A stretch of DNA of 64,000 nucleotides from Bacillota bacterium (GTDB lineage: Bacteria > Bacillota > Sulfobacillia > JABLXB01): the NCBI GenBank assembly GCA_013178305.1, contig JABLXB010000008.1, positions 62,001-126,000 of the forward strand, given 5' to 3'. The notes under the pieces were generated by a model. It was not told where the DNA came from. It saw only the letters and a program-made list of their open reading frames with translations, and ran no database searches. The translations under genes were made by a program, and so were the position numbers. Shown here piece by piece: positions 9,420-17,622 of this stretch (the stretch's first letter is position 1; each line of letters begins with the position of its first letter).

Positions 9420-9728
9420 GTGGACAAACTGAAGAGCCTAAACGTCATCGCGGTGTGCGGGCACGGCCTCGGTAGCAGCATGCTCTTGAAGATCAACCTG
9501 GAAGAGATATTCGGCGACCTCGGAATCAATGCCAACGTCGAGACGTGCAACGCCGGAGAGGCGTCGGGCTTCATGAGCGGCGTGGACATGGTCATCACCA
9601 CACCCGAGCTCTCGAAGATCATCGAGCTCAGGGAAGGCATCCCGGTCCTCACGGTCGAGAACTTTCTCGACAAAGGGGAAGTCGGGGCGAAACTGAGGGA
9701 GTTCCTCAAGAAAGCCGGCTGGATGTAG
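9420..9728 (+). CDS. PTS system IIB component, ascorbate/lactose-IIB fold
   Basis: The 102-residue cytoplasmic protein contains VIAVCGHGLGSSMLLKINLEE; the Cys in CGHGLGSS is the expected phosphorylation site of UlaB/SgaB-type IIB proteins. GTG 9420 sits right behind AAGAAGGGGGG. It is the first gene of the operon, 43 bases before the IIC gene. Similarity to the ascorbate family identifies the transporter class but not the substrate. Confidence 0.92.
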   Translation: MDKLKSLNVIAVCGHGLGSSMLLKINLEEIFGDLGINANVETCNAGEASGFMSGVDMVITTPELSKIIELREGIPVLTVENFLDKGEVGAKLREFLKKAGWM

Positions 9729-9771
9729 GCAGGTCCCACCCAGAGATAAGGTAATTAAGGAGGGGAGATCC

Positions 9772-11079
9772 GTGGAATGGGTAAAACCCGTCCTGGACGT
9801 AATCCTTAACCAGTTCCTCACCAAGTTCGAAGTCATGCTCACGCTCGTCGTCACGCTCGGCTACGTTCTGCTCCGGCGTCCTGCAGCCCGAGTCATCAGC
9901 GGCGCGATCAAGACCGCCGTCGGCATCATGATCCTTCAGGCCGGCTCAGCGTACCTGACGACAAACTTCCGGCCTGTACTCGACATCCTGCAGAAATCCT
10001 TCAACATGAAGGGTGTCATTATAGACCCGTACGCCGGTCTTCCGGCCGCGACGGCAGCGCTGAAGGACTACGCGGGTTACGTGGGATACACGATCATCAT
10101 CGCGTTCGCCCTGAACATCCTGTACGTCCGGTTTACCAAGGCCAGGGCCGTGTTCCTCACCGGCCACGTGATGTTCATCCAGTCCGCGATCGCGACCTGG
10201 TGCGTGAAGTACACCACCGGGTTGGACATATGGCCCTCCGTGCTTATCGCCGCGTTCCTCCTGTCACTGTACTGGACGGTATTCCCGCACCTCCTGATAA
10301 AGCCGACGTCCGTCGTCATCGGCGGCAGGGAGGCGCCTCGCGAGGAGTTCACACTCGGCCACCAGCAGATGCTCGCCGATGTCCTGGCCTTCAGGTTCGG
10401 CTCGCTGTTCGGTAAGCCCGAGGAGAGCGTGGAGAAGGTAACCCTTCCGGGATGGCTCGCGATAATCCAGGACAACGTCGTCGCGACCTCCGTCATAATG
10501 ACCCTGTTCGTGTCGGCCTTCATGCTCGCCGCCGGGCCGGCGGCCGTACAGGCGCAGGCCGGCGCACAGCACTGGTTCATCTACATGCTGTTCATGGGAC
10601 TCCGCTTCGCGGTCGCCATCGCCATAATCCTGTCGGGCGTCCGAATGTTCGTCTCCGAGCTCGTCTCATCGTTCAAGGGTGTTTCGGAGAAGCTGCTGCC
10701 TGGCGCAGTAGCGGCGATCGACTGCCCCGCGGTGTTCCCCTTCGCCCCGAAGGCGGTCACCCTCGGGTTCATTTGCACCGTCATTGGCCAGGTCATCGGC
10801 ATAGCGACCCTCATTCTCTCGGGTTCGCCCATCATGATCATCCCCGGCTTCGTGCCGCTGTTCTTTGACGGCGGCCCCGTCGGCGTGTACGCGAACGCTT
10901 CGGGCGGCTGGCGGGCGACCGTGGTGTGCTGCATGCTCCTCGGGTTCGTGCACATCTGGGGCGCAAGGCTGGTCATACCCGTCACCGGCATGGTGGGTGG
11001 CTGGATCGGGAATTTCGACTGGAGCACGATGTGGTCGGCCGTGTTCTGGGGTTTGAAGGCGATATTCGGCGGTATCTGA
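9772..11079 (+). CDS. PTS system IIC component, ascorbate (UlaA/SgaT) family
   Basis: The 435-residue integral membrane permease has about ten or eleven hydrophobic helices. UlaA-like features include TLGYVLLRRPAARVISGAIKT, GHVMFIQSA and the GVRMFVSELV loop. GTG 9772 follows AGGAGGGGAG. It would translocate a sugar acid or related sugar, phosphorylated by the IIA and IIB proteins of the same operon. The substrate is not determinable from sequence. Confidence 0.92.
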   Translation: MEWVKPVLDVILNQFLTKFEVMLTLVVTLGYVLLRRPAARVISGAIKTAVGIMILQAGSAYLTTNFRPVLDILQKSFNMKGVIIDPYAGLPAATAALKDYAGYVGYTIIIAFALNILYVRFTKARAVFLTGHVMFIQSAIATWCVKYTTGLDIWPSVLIAAFLLSLYWTVFPHLLIKPTSVVIGGREAPREEFTLGHQQMLADVLAFRFGSLFGKPEESVEKVTLPGWLAIIQDNVVATSVIMTLFVSAFMLAAGPAAVQAQAGAQHWFIYMLFMGLRFAVAIAIILSGVRMFVSELVSSFKGVSEKLLPGAVAAIDCPAVFPFAPKAVTLGFICTVIGQVIGIATLILSGSPIMIIPGFVPLFFDGGPVGVYANASGGWRATVVCCMLLGFVHIWGARLVIPVTGMVGGWIGNFDWSTMWSAVFWGLKAIFGGI

Positions 11080-11135
11080 GCCGGAGTCGCGTAGTTCGAC
11101 TGGCCGGTGCGGCCTCCGGCTGCGCCCCCATTCAC

Positions 11136-11163
11136 AAGGGGGAGGAGAAACCTCCTCCCCCTT
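11136..11163 (+). terminator. Perfect 12-bp hairpin between the IIC and BtpA genes
   Basis: AAGGGGGAGGAG (11136-11147) and its exact complement (11152-11163) are separated by an AAAC loop. Only a short T-run follows, so it may be a leaky terminator or an mRNA-stabilising element that lowers expression of the downstream genes relative to IIB/IIC. Confidence 0.7.
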
Positions 11164-11175
11164 TAGGATAGGCTG

Positions 11176-11976
11176 GTGGATGCTGTGAGCTGGCTCAAGG
11201 AGAAGTTCGGGACCGATAAGGTGATACTCGCGTCCGTTTATCTCCCGCCCCTCCCGGGCTCGCCGGGTTTCAAGCCCGGCACGAGCATGGACCAGATGGT
11301 GGAGCAGGTGGTGGAGCAACTCGAACCCCTCAGAGAAGGGGGGGTCGACGGCGCGCTCCTGGGCAATCAGGGCGACAGGCCTTTCCTGGCAGGCGTGGGC
11401 CATGAAACCGTGGCCGCGGCCACCCGCGTCATCTCCGACGCGGTCAGGGCGGCCCCCATCCAATTCGGCGTCACCGTGTTCTGGGACACCGCCGCGGCAA
11501 TCGCAATCGCCCGCGCAACCGGCGCGTGCGTCGTGCGCGGGGTATTCGGGGGCGCCTACGCCGGCGAGATGGGCCTCGTGCAGGTGAGTTCGGGCGAGAT
11601 CCAGCGTTACAGGAACTCCGTGGACGCATCCGGCATCCGCACCATGTTCATGCTCAAGCCGATATGGAGCTACACCCTCGACCCGAGACCTGTGGAGGTC
11701 ATGGCAAGAGAGGCCGTCACCGTTTCCGGGGCGGACTCGATAGCGCTGTGCGGCCCCGAAGTGGGGGACGCGCCGGACCTCGGCGACCTCGAGAAGGCCA
11801 GGCAGGCGGCCGGCGGCGTGCCCGTCCTGTTGAACAACGGCGCGAACACCTCCAACGTGGGGTCAATACTGAAGGTGTGTGACGGCGTGGTCGTCGCCAC
11901 AAGCCTCAAGAAATCGGGGAAATTCGACCGCGACGCGGTCATGAGGTTCATGGACCTTGTCCGGAGCGTCCGTTGA
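11176..11976 (+). CDS. BtpA/SgcQ-family TIM-barrel protein
   Basis: The 266-residue protein resembles BtpA/SgcQ: an early VYLPPLPGSPGF segment, DGALLGNQGDRPF, FGVTVFWDTAAAIAIA, ADSIALCGPEVG and VPVLLNNGANTSNV, with the periodicity of a beta/alpha barrel. SgcQ-type genes are found in PTS sugar operons such as E. coli sgc, but their reaction is not established. GTG 11176 lies a few bases behind a weak purine-rich site. It is flanked by PTS genes on both sides, so a role in metabolism of the imported sugar phosphate is likely. Confidence 0.88.
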   Translation: MDAVSWLKEKFGTDKVILASVYLPPLPGSPGFKPGTSMDQMVEQVVEQLEPLREGGVDGALLGNQGDRPFLAGVGHETVAAATRVISDAVRAAPIQFGVTVFWDTAAAIAIARATGACVVRGVFGGAYAGEMGLVQVSSGEIQRYRNSVDASGIRTMFMLKPIWSYTLDPRPVEVMAREAVTVSGADSIALCGPEVGDAPDLGDLEKARQAAGGVPVLLNNGANTSNVGSILKVCDGVVVATSLKKSGKFDRDAVMRFMDLVRSVR

Positions 11977-12009
11977 CGTCCACCGCGGATGCCACCGGGA
12001 GAGGAGAGA

Positions 12010-12492
12010 GTGGGAACCGTGCTGAGCGAAGTCCTGAATGGGAAGACGATATCCCTGGGTGTGGAGGCGACCGATTGGAGGGACGCGGTTCGCAAGGGCG
12101 GCAGGTTGCTGGTCGCCAACGGGTACGCCGAGGAGCGATACATCGAGGCGATGGTCAAGACCGTCGAGGACATGGGCGCGTATATCCTGGTGGCGCCCGG
12201 CCTGGCGCTCCCGCACGCGCGCCCTGAAGACGGCGCGCTGAAGCCCGGGCTGAGCCTGATGACTCTGAAAAAGCCCGTGTTGTTCAGCGCGGAGCGCCCC
12301 CCGGCCGACATCATCCTGAGTTTCGTGGCGGTCGACAACACGAGCCACATTGGGCTGTTACGAGAGGTAGCCGCGATGTGCTCGGAGCCCTCGAACCTTC
12401 AACTCATCAGGCAGGCCAAGACGGTCTCAGAAATCGCGGAATTGATCAGGACGAGCGGTGGGCCGGCGCGCAGCGGACCCACCGGCGCTTGA
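12010..12492 (+). CDS. PTS system IIA component, mannitol/fructose/ascorbate type
   Basis: The 160-residue protein contains LVAPGLALPHARPEDGAL; the His in PHARP is the phosphorylated residue in this IIA family. The C-terminal half (DIILSFVAVDNTSHIGLLREVA) also fits. GTG 12010 follows GGGAGAGGAG with good spacing; an ATG at 11989 lies upstream of that site and is less likely. It completes the phosphorelay to the IIB at 9420. Confidence 0.92.
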   Translation: MGTVLSEVLNGKTISLGVEATDWRDAVRKGGRLLVANGYAEERYIEAMVKTVEDMGAYILVAPGLALPHARPEDGALKPGLSLMTLKKPVLFSAERPPADIILSFVAVDNTSHIGLLREVAAMCSEPSNLQLIRQAKTVSEIAELIRTSGGPARSGPTGA

Positions 12493-12517
12493 TCGCAACA
12501 CGGGGAGGGTGCGGGGC

Positions 12518-13252
12518 TTGGAGCGTTCTTCGCTGACGATGCAGGTTAAGGAATTCGCCGGGTCGCTCGGCGCCGGGCTCGTTGGGGTGGCGGACGCAAA
12601 CCGCGTGGCGGAAGTGGAACCGGTCCCGGAGCGCAGGCCTGAGTTCTTTTTGCCCGGAGCGCGGTGCGTCGTGGTGATCGGCCTCAAGATGGTCGACGCC
12701 ATCATGGACCGGCTTCGCGGCCTGAAGGACCAGTATGACGAGACCCTGATCGGGTATCTCCGGCACTACAACTACGCGACCCTCGACCTGATCGCGTGCA
12801 GGACCGCTCGTTTTCTGGAGGACCAGGGGTGGGACGCTTACCCCATCCAGGCGAGAATGACCGACAAGGACGAGTACAGCGCGGTGTTTTCGCACAAACC
12901 GGCCGCGGTCGTGGCTGGGCTCGGGGTCAGGGGGAAGCACGGCCTCGTGGTAACCCCGGAGTTCGGGCCGAGGGTGCGGTTTGTTTCGGTCATAACCGAC
13001 GCTCCACTGGAGTGCGCCGGACCGGGGGTGGAGAAGCCGTCGTCGGTGTGCGGCTCCTGCCACGTGTGTATCGACCTCTGCCCAGGGAAGGCGATAGAGG
13101 AACCCGGCCCGGATGGAACGCCCAGGCACGACAGGGATCGTTGCCTTGCGATATACAAGCAGTACAGGTGCGCCCTTTGCCAGGGCGCGTGCCCGAAGGG
13201 GAAAGCGGCGGCCGCGGCGCGGCGCCGCCGCAAGGGTGCCCCCGCGGTCTAG
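12518..13252 (+). CDS. 4Fe-4S ferredoxin-domain protein, QueG-like
   Basis: The roughly 244-residue protein has an N-terminal domain like that of epoxyqueuosine-reductase relatives (GARCVVVIGLKM near 48, YATLDLIACRTARFLEDQGW). Its C-terminal cluster site is CGSCHVCIDLCPGKAI ... CALCQGACPKG, which gives two CxxCxxC-type motifs. It lacks the extra C-terminal HEAT-like part of full QueG, so a tRNA role is doubtful. The start is uncertain (TTG 12518 or ATG 12539). Its place between the IIA and lactonase-like genes suggests a redox step in the same pathway. Confidence 0.75.
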   Translation: MERSSLTMQVKEFAGSLGAGLVGVADANRVAEVEPVPERRPEFFLPGARCVVVIGLKMVDAIMDRLRGLKDQYDETLIGYLRHYNYATLDLIACRTARFLEDQGWDAYPIQARMTDKDEYSAVFSHKPAAVVAGLGVRGKHGLVVTPEFGPRVRFVSVITDAPLECAGPGVEKPSSVCGSCHVCIDLCPGKAIEEPGPDGTPRHDRDRCLAIYKQYRCALCQGACPKGKAAAAARRRRKGAPAV

Positions 13253-13272
13253 ATATAGGGAGGGAACGGATT

Positions 13273-14226
13273 TTGGCTAAAAAGGTACAGACGGTACTCG
13301 GGCCCATCGACCCCGAGCAGCTCGGGATTACCGACATGCACGACCACCTGATCAGGACCGGCGGCCAGGAAGTGCGCGAGGACAAGGACTTCCTGCTCAA
13401 CGACGTTGAGAAAGCCGTGAAGGAGATGGAGGACTATTACGCCTGCGGCGGAAGGTCGCTGGTCGAGGCGATGCCGCTCGGCTGCGGGCGCGACGCGCTC
13501 AAGGTGCTCGAGGTCGCGCGCAGGTCGAAGGTAAACATCGTCATGATCACCGGGTTTTTGAAGAATCGTTTCTACGACGTCATGCACTGGCTGCTGCACT
13601 ACTCGGCGGAGCAGGTCGCGGGCCTCCTGATCAAAGAGATCACCGAGGGTATGGACCGGTACAACTACGTGGGACCGATCGTCGAGCGCATCCCGTCCAG
13701 GGCGGGAATGCTCAAGGCTGCCACGAGTTACCACTGTATAACGCCCGCTGAGGCGAAGGCGCTGCACGCGGTGGCGATCGCCCACAACGAGACCGGTGCG
13801 CCTATACTCACCCACACCGAGTACGGCACGATGGGGATGGAGCAGATTGAGACGTTCAAGAAATACGGTGTGGACCCCGCCAGGGTCACTATATGCCACA
13901 TTGACCGCAACCCCGATTTCGACTACCACAGGATGGTGGCCGACACAGGCTGCTTCCTGGTATACGACGGTCCCGGCCGGACGAAGTACTACCCGGACGA
14001 GGTCATAATCAACCTGATCAAGCGGATGGTGGACGCCGGCTACCAGAAGCAGATAATGCTTGGTCTCGACCTCGGCCGCGCGTCGTACTGGAAGACCAAC
14101 AACGGAGGCCCCGGATTCTGCTACATCATCGAGAAGTTCGTCCCGCGCCTGAAGATGGCGGGCATCAGCGACGCGGCCATCCAGGACTTCCTCGTCAACA
14201 ACCCCATGAGGGCTCTGGCTTTCTAG
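13273..14226 (+). CDS. Phosphotriesterase-family (PTE-like) hydrolase, lactonase candidate
   Basis: The 317-residue metal-dependent TIM-barrel hydrolase has metal ligands visible in TDMHDHLI (HxH, near 22), HTEYG (His), ICHIDRNPD (His) and GLDLGRASYW (Asp). TTG 13273 is preceded by GGGAGGGAAC; the longer frame upstream is a shadow. Members of this family found beside ascorbate-type PTS genes hydrolyse sugar-lactone phosphates, so lactone ring opening of the imported sugar acid phosphate is a reasonable inference. It is the last gene of the island, followed by a strong terminator. Confidence 0.85.
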   Translation: MAKKVQTVLGPIDPEQLGITDMHDHLIRTGGQEVREDKDFLLNDVEKAVKEMEDYYACGGRSLVEAMPLGCGRDALKVLEVARRSKVNIVMITGFLKNRFYDVMHWLLHYSAEQVAGLLIKEITEGMDRYNYVGPIVERIPSRAGMLKAATSYHCITPAEAKALHAVAIAHNETGAPILTHTEYGTMGMEQIETFKKYGVDPARVTICHIDRNPDFDYHRMVADTGCFLVYDGPGRTKYYPDEVIINLIKRMVDAGYQKQIMLGLDLGRASYWKTNNGGPGFCYIIEKFVPRLKMAGISDAAIQDFLVNNPMRALAF

Positions 14227-14260
14227 AGCCGCTCGCTGGATTACCCCTGACTGCGGGCGG

Positions 14261-14291
14261 AAACCCGGGGGCTCGGAAGCCCCCGGGTTTT
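14261..14291 (+). terminator. Rho-independent terminator of the PTS island
   Basis: A perfect 12-bp stem AAACCCGGGGGC / GCCCCCGGGTTT (14261-14272 and 14279-14290) closes a TCGGAA loop and ends in TTTT. It separates the sugar island from the rplM promoter, whose -35 box starts 3 bases later. Confidence 0.85.
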
Positions 14292-14293
14292 CC

Positions 14294-14322
14294 TTGACAC
14301 ACCAGGGGTCGTTGTATAGAAT
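14294..14322 (+). promoter_or_regulatory. Sigma-A type promoter of rplM-rpsI
   Basis: TTGACA (14294-14299) and TAGAAT (14317-14322) are 17 bases apart. The start site would be near 14329, about 48 bases upstream of rplM. The promoter lies directly behind the terminator of the sugar island, so rplM-rpsI is transcribed independently of the alpha operon here. Confidence 0.75.
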
Positions 14323-14376
14323 GATCAATGTGACTTTTTGGGCCTGACCAGCCGCAGCATTCGAGGGGGATCCAGC

Positions 14377-14811
14377 ATGAAAACCACCTACCTGGCGAAA
14401 CCGGGTGAGGTTGCCCGAAAGTGGTACGTTGTGGACGCATCCGGCAAGGTACTCGGGCGCCTGGCAAGCCAGATAGCGAAGATACTCCGGGGCAAGACTA
14501 AGCCCGAGTTTACCCCGTACGTCGATACAGGGGACTTCGTCGTAGTCGTCAACGCGTCGAAGATCGTACTGACCGGCAAGAAAGCGGAGAGGGATTTCTG
14601 GTACAGGCACAGCGGTTACCCGGGAGGACTCAAGGTGACCTCTCTGGGTGAACTCAGGGCCAAGAAGCCCGAGAAGTTGATCGAGCTCGCGGTCAAGGGC
14701 ATGCTGCCCCACAACTCACTGGGCAGGCAGCTTGCGAGGAAGCTCAAGGTATACACCGGAGCCGAGCATCCGCACAAGGCCCAGCAGCCCGAGCCGCTCG
14801 ACATAGCGTAA
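14377..14811 (+). CDS. rplM: 50S ribosomal protein L13
   Basis: The 144-residue protein starts [20 protein letters not shown] and carries [24 protein letters not shown] and [17 protein letters not shown] 14377 has GAGGGGG 7 bases upstream; the frame continues upstream to 14338 without a better site. It is co-transcribed with rpsI. Confidence 0.98.
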   Translation: MKTTYLAKPGEVARKWYVVDASGKVLGRLASQIAKILRGKTKPEFTPYVDTGDFVVVVNASKIVLTGKKAERDFWYRHSGYPGGLKVTSLGELRAKKPEKLIELAVKGMLPHNSLGRQLARKLKVYTGAEHPHKAQQPEPLDIA

Positions 14812-14867
14812 TCCCCGGCGGGTTCACTGAGCATACCGCTGTTTCAAATGTTGAAAGGAGACCGGCA

Positions 14868-15263
14868 ATGGCCCCAGAAATTCGTATGTACGCCACAGGG
14901 CGCAGGAAGGAAGCCGTAGCCAGGGTGTGGGTGACCCCTGGAACAGGCAAGATAGTCGTAAACAAGGAAGCGCTCGAGGAGTATTTCCCGCTGCAAACCT
15001 TGCAGACGCTCGTCACCCAGCCGCTACGGATCATCGACGCTACGGGGAAGTACGACGTCGAGGCCACGGTGCAGGGCGGTGGCGTTTCGGGGCAGGCCGG
15101 GGCCGTCAGGCATGGCATCGCGCGGGCGCTTTCGAGGGCGGACGCCGAGATGAGGGCGCCTCTCAAGAAGGCGGGGCTTCTCACGAGGGACCCGCGGATG
15201 AAGGAAAGGCGAAAGTACGGCCTGAAGAAGGCCCGCAAGGCGCCTCAGTTCTCCAAGAGGTAG
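14868..15263 (+). CDS. rpsI: 30S ribosomal protein S9
   Basis: The 131-residue protein has the conserved [16 protein letters not shown]-terminus, [19 protein letters not shown] core and the [24 protein letters not shown] tail whose terminal Arg reaches the P site. The ribosome binding site is AAAGGAG. It is in the standard pair with rplM. Confidence 0.98.
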   Translation: MAPEIRMYATGRRKEAVARVWVTPGTGKIVVNKEALEEYFPLQTLQTLVTQPLRIIDATGKYDVEATVQGGGVSGQAGAVRHGIARALSRADAEMRAPLKKAGLLTRDPRMKERRKYGLKKARKAPQFSKR

Positions 15264-15288
15264 TCCACGCGTAAACGGGGAATTCAAT

Positions 15289-15312
15289 TGCCGGGCTTCG
15301 TGCCCGGCATTT
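15289..15312 (+). terminator. Possible terminator after rpsI
   Basis: TGCCGGGC and GCCCGGCA (15289-15296 and 15302-15309) form an 8-bp stem with a TTCGT loop followed by only three T. It could weakly end the rplM-rpsI transcript before the methyltransferase gene. Confidence 0.45.
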
Positions 15313-15351
15313 GTGTTGTCTGCGGGGCCACACCACGGCGGGGGGATCGAT

Positions 15352-16236
15352 TTGGGAAGGCTGTTCGTCGGGACTTGCACATCGATGACGCAGATCGCGG
15401 ACGGTGGCATATCGCTGGTGGTCACGAGCCCGCCTTACTGGAACGCCATAGATTACGACGCGCATACGCACGACCCCGGCGCATGGTACCGCACACGGCG
15501 CGAGGACGTCACTTATGCCCAGTACCTGGCGTGGCTCGAGGCGTGCTTCGCTGAATGCTGGAGAACCCTCCACCCGGGAGGGTTCTGCGCGATCGTCGTC
15601 GGGACGGTGCTTCACAATGGACTGCACTACCCCCTGCCGTTCCACCTGGTCGGCATAATTGAGAAGATCGGGTACCGGTTCCACGAGGACATAATCTGGA
15701 ACAAGGTGACGGGCGGGGTGAAGCGCGCCGGCGTCACCATCCAGCACCCCTACCCCGGCTACTATTACCCGAACATGATGAACGAGCACATCCTCATCTT
15801 CAGGAAGCCGGGTCCGAAGCTGTATGAGGGGAAGTCACCGGCCGATCTCGAGCGCGCGAGGATCCCGGTGGACGAGGTGTTCAAGCTCGATATCGCCAAT
15901 TCAGTCTGGCACATAGCCCCCGTTCCCCCCAACAAGCACTTCAACCATCCGTGCCCGTTCCCCGAGGAGATCCCCTACCGGCTGATCAGCCTGTTCAGTT
16001 TTCCGGGGGACGCCGTGCTCGACCCGTTCCTCGGCACCGGCACGACGACCAAGGTGGCCAGGCACCTGGGGCGGGAGTGGTACGGGTACGACATCAGGGA
16101 AGAATACGTCCGCTTCGCGGAGTCGAGGCTCAGTGAACCCCTGGACCTGCGGGACCAGCTGGTCCCCCGCTACGAGAATGTCCCCGGGTCGGGGACCCGG
16201 CGTTCATACGGTTGCCGCCGGCCCCATAGGTTGTAG
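15352..16236 (+). CDS. Solitary DNA methyltransferase (amino-MTase, SPPY class)
   Basis: The 294-residue protein carries catalytic motif TSPPYWN near residues 25-31 and the SAM-binding motif DPFLGTGTTT near 224-233, followed by REWYGYDI. Catalytic motif before SAM motif is the beta-class order, and SPPY is usual for N4-cytosine enzymes, though some N6-adenine enzymes share it. TTG 15352 follows GGCGGGGGGAT; the open frame begins at GTG 15313. No restriction endonuclease gene is nearby, so it appears to be an orphan enzyme. Confidence 0.85.
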   Translation: MGRLFVGTCTSMTQIADGGISLVVTSPPYWNAIDYDAHTHDPGAWYRTRREDVTYAQYLAWLEACFAECWRTLHPGGFCAIVVGTVLHNGLHYPLPFHLVGIIEKIGYRFHEDIIWNKVTGGVKRAGVTIQHPYPGYYYPNMMNEHILIFRKPGPKLYEGKSPADLERARIPVDEVFKLDIANSVWHIAPVPPNKHFNHPCPFPEEIPYRLISLFSFPGDAVLDPFLGTGTTTKVARHLGREWYGYDIREEYVRFAESRLSEPLDLRDQLVPRYENVPGSGTRRSYGCRRPHRL

Positions 16237-16303
16237 CAAAGCCGCCCCCGGGACGCCTCCCGCCCGCGGCGGCACAACGAACCTGGAAGGGTCGGCTTCA
16301 TCC

Positions 16304-17017
16304 GTGTTCATCGTCATCCGGTTGCCCGCGGGGCGCATCGCGGGTCTTCTCGTCATCGCGCTCCTCGTCGCGGTACTCGCTCTTTCGCTCTGGCCCGGGT
16401 CACTCCCGGCGAGTCGGGTCGTCGCCCGCCGCACGATATGCATAGATGCGGGGCACGGCGGGATAGACCCGGGGGCCGTCGGGCCGGCCGGTGTGCTCGA
16501 GAAACACGTCAACCTTGCGATATCCAGGGTGCTCCGCGATTATCTGGAGGCATCCGGAGCGAGGGTCGTGCTCACCAGGGAGGGCGACGAGGACCCCGCC
16601 CAGGCCGAGGACCCCCTGAACTGGGGGAAAAAGGACGACCTCGTCATGCGTGTGGAGAAGGCCAGGGCCTCCGGCGCCGATGTCTTCGTGTGCATCCATT
16701 GCAACAAGTACCCAGCGCCGGACCTCGACGGCGCGCAGACATTCTACTACTCAAAGGGGCACCCCGACTCAAGGAGGCTCGCCGAAACGATTCAGGCCGA
16801 ACTCGAGCGTATGACCGGCACCTGGCGCCAGGCGTTGGGCAACTCGCGTCAATTCGTGCTCCGGGAGACGAACATCCCAGCGTGCACTGTCGAGGTGGGG
16901 TTCCTCTCCAACCCCCACGAGGAACGACTGCTGTCTACCCCCGGCTACCAGGCCAAAGTGGCCTGGGCCATCTACCTCGGCATAGTGAGGTTCTTCGCGG
17001 AAGGCCTGTCCGCCTGA
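16304..17017 (+). CDS. cwlD: N-acetylmuramoyl-L-alanine amidase, CwlD-like
   Basis: The 237-residue protein has one N-terminal signal-anchor helix (about residues 8-30), then an Amidase_3 zinc domain: DAGHGGIDPGA (His), EKHVNLA (Glu), VFVCIHCN (His) and catalytic Glu in CTVEVGFLSN. Length and position downstream of rplM-rpsI match CwlD of Bacillus, which prepares the muramic-delta-lactam of the spore cortex. GTG 16304 is chosen because it places the hydrophobic helix at the N-terminus; the frame opens at 16133 inside the methyltransferase gene. Confidence 0.85.
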   Translation: MFIVIRLPAGRIAGLLVIALLVAVLALSLWPGSLPASRVVARRTICIDAGHGGIDPGAVGPAGVLEKHVNLAISRVLRDYLEASGARVVLTREGDEDPAQAEDPLNWGKKDDLVMRVEKARASGADVFVCIHCNKYPAPDLDGAQTFYYSKGHPDSRRLAETIQAELERMTGTWRQALGNSRQFVLRETNIPACTVEVGFLSNPHEERLLSTPGYQAKVAWAIYLGIVRFFAEGLSA

Positions 17018-17095
17018 GAAGCCGCCGGCGTTTACTGTAACGGCCGCAGTTATGTCGACATAGTATGGGATTAGACTTGGCTTGGAGGTGAGCCT

Positions 17096-17443
17096 ATGGA
17101 CGGTTGTGGTTGCCGCCGTATGCGACCGGGCTACCCTGTGGCGGGCTATCCGGGAATGGGTTATCCGGGTATGGGCTACCCTGGGATGGTTGCGCCGTGG
17201 ATGATGCCCGGATACCCTGGGACGGGGGTCGCCGGTATCGCGAATCTCTGGACCGCGGTCGGCCCGATCGTTGAGCACGGTATCCGCGAATTCGCCGCCG
17301 GCGTTTCCCTCGACCACACCCTCAGGGAGACGGCGGTCGCGGGCGTCCTCATCGGAATGGGGTGCGACCCCATGCAGGCGATCGCCGCCGTGGAGCAATT
17401 CGAGAGAATGTGCCCCGGCGTGTACGCGCTCCCCCCGATCTGA
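17096..17443 (+). CDS. GYPGM-repeat protein of unknown function
   Basis: The 115-residue protein begins MDGCGCRRMRPGYP and then carries repeated GYPGM units (about residues 12-45), followed by a folded-looking C-terminal part (GIREFAAGVSLDHTLRETAVAGVLIGMG). Start ATG 17096 has an excellent GGAGGTG site. Gly/Tyr/Pro/Met repeats behind a Cys pair recall small spore-coat or surface proteins, and the gene follows cwlD, but no family was recognised with certainty. Confidence 0.65.
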   Translation: MDGCGCRRMRPGYPVAGYPGMGYPGMGYPGMVAPWMMPGYPGTGVAGIANLWTAVGPIVEHGIREFAAGVSLDHTLRETAVAGVLIGMGCDPMQAIAAVEQFERMCPGVYALPPI

Positions 17444-17470
17444 AGCCTGCGATTGACGTACCCCCTCGGA

Positions 17471-17505
17471 CTGCGCCTTGCATAACGGAGGCGCAGCCCG
17501 CTTTT
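17471..17505 (+). terminator. Probable terminator after the GYPGM-repeat gene
   Basis: CTGCGCC (17471-17477) and GGCGCAG (17490-17496) form a 7-bp stem with a 12-base loop, followed by CCCGCTTTT. The intergenic space up to 17622 holds no other clear signal. Confidence 0.5.
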
Positions 17506-17622
17506 CCGGCGCTTTTGCCTTCCAATGGTCCTGGGCAGAATACCTGACCGGAGGATTTCCATCCGGCGGGGCGAATGGGACAACCCGGAACCCCCCAACC
17601 ATACTTTGGAGTGTGATGCCCG

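Noticed and set aside
9302-9739. N-terminal extension of the SorC regulator frame up to 9739
   Set aside because: It covers the divergent promoter and the IIB gene; ATG 9301 matches family length and has its own ribosome binding site.
13249-14712. Minus-strand open frame of 487 codons opposite the phosphotriesterase-like gene and rplM
   Set aside because: It crosses a terminator and a promoter of the plus strand and shows no recognisable domain.
15352-16236. Restriction-modification system around the methyltransferase
   Set aside because: Neighbouring genes are rpsI and cwlD; no endonuclease-like frame was found on either strand.
17130-17220. Short direct DNA repeats that could suggest a CRISPR array
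   Set aside because: The repeats encode in-frame GYPGM units of a protein with a good ribosome binding site; there are no unique spacers.
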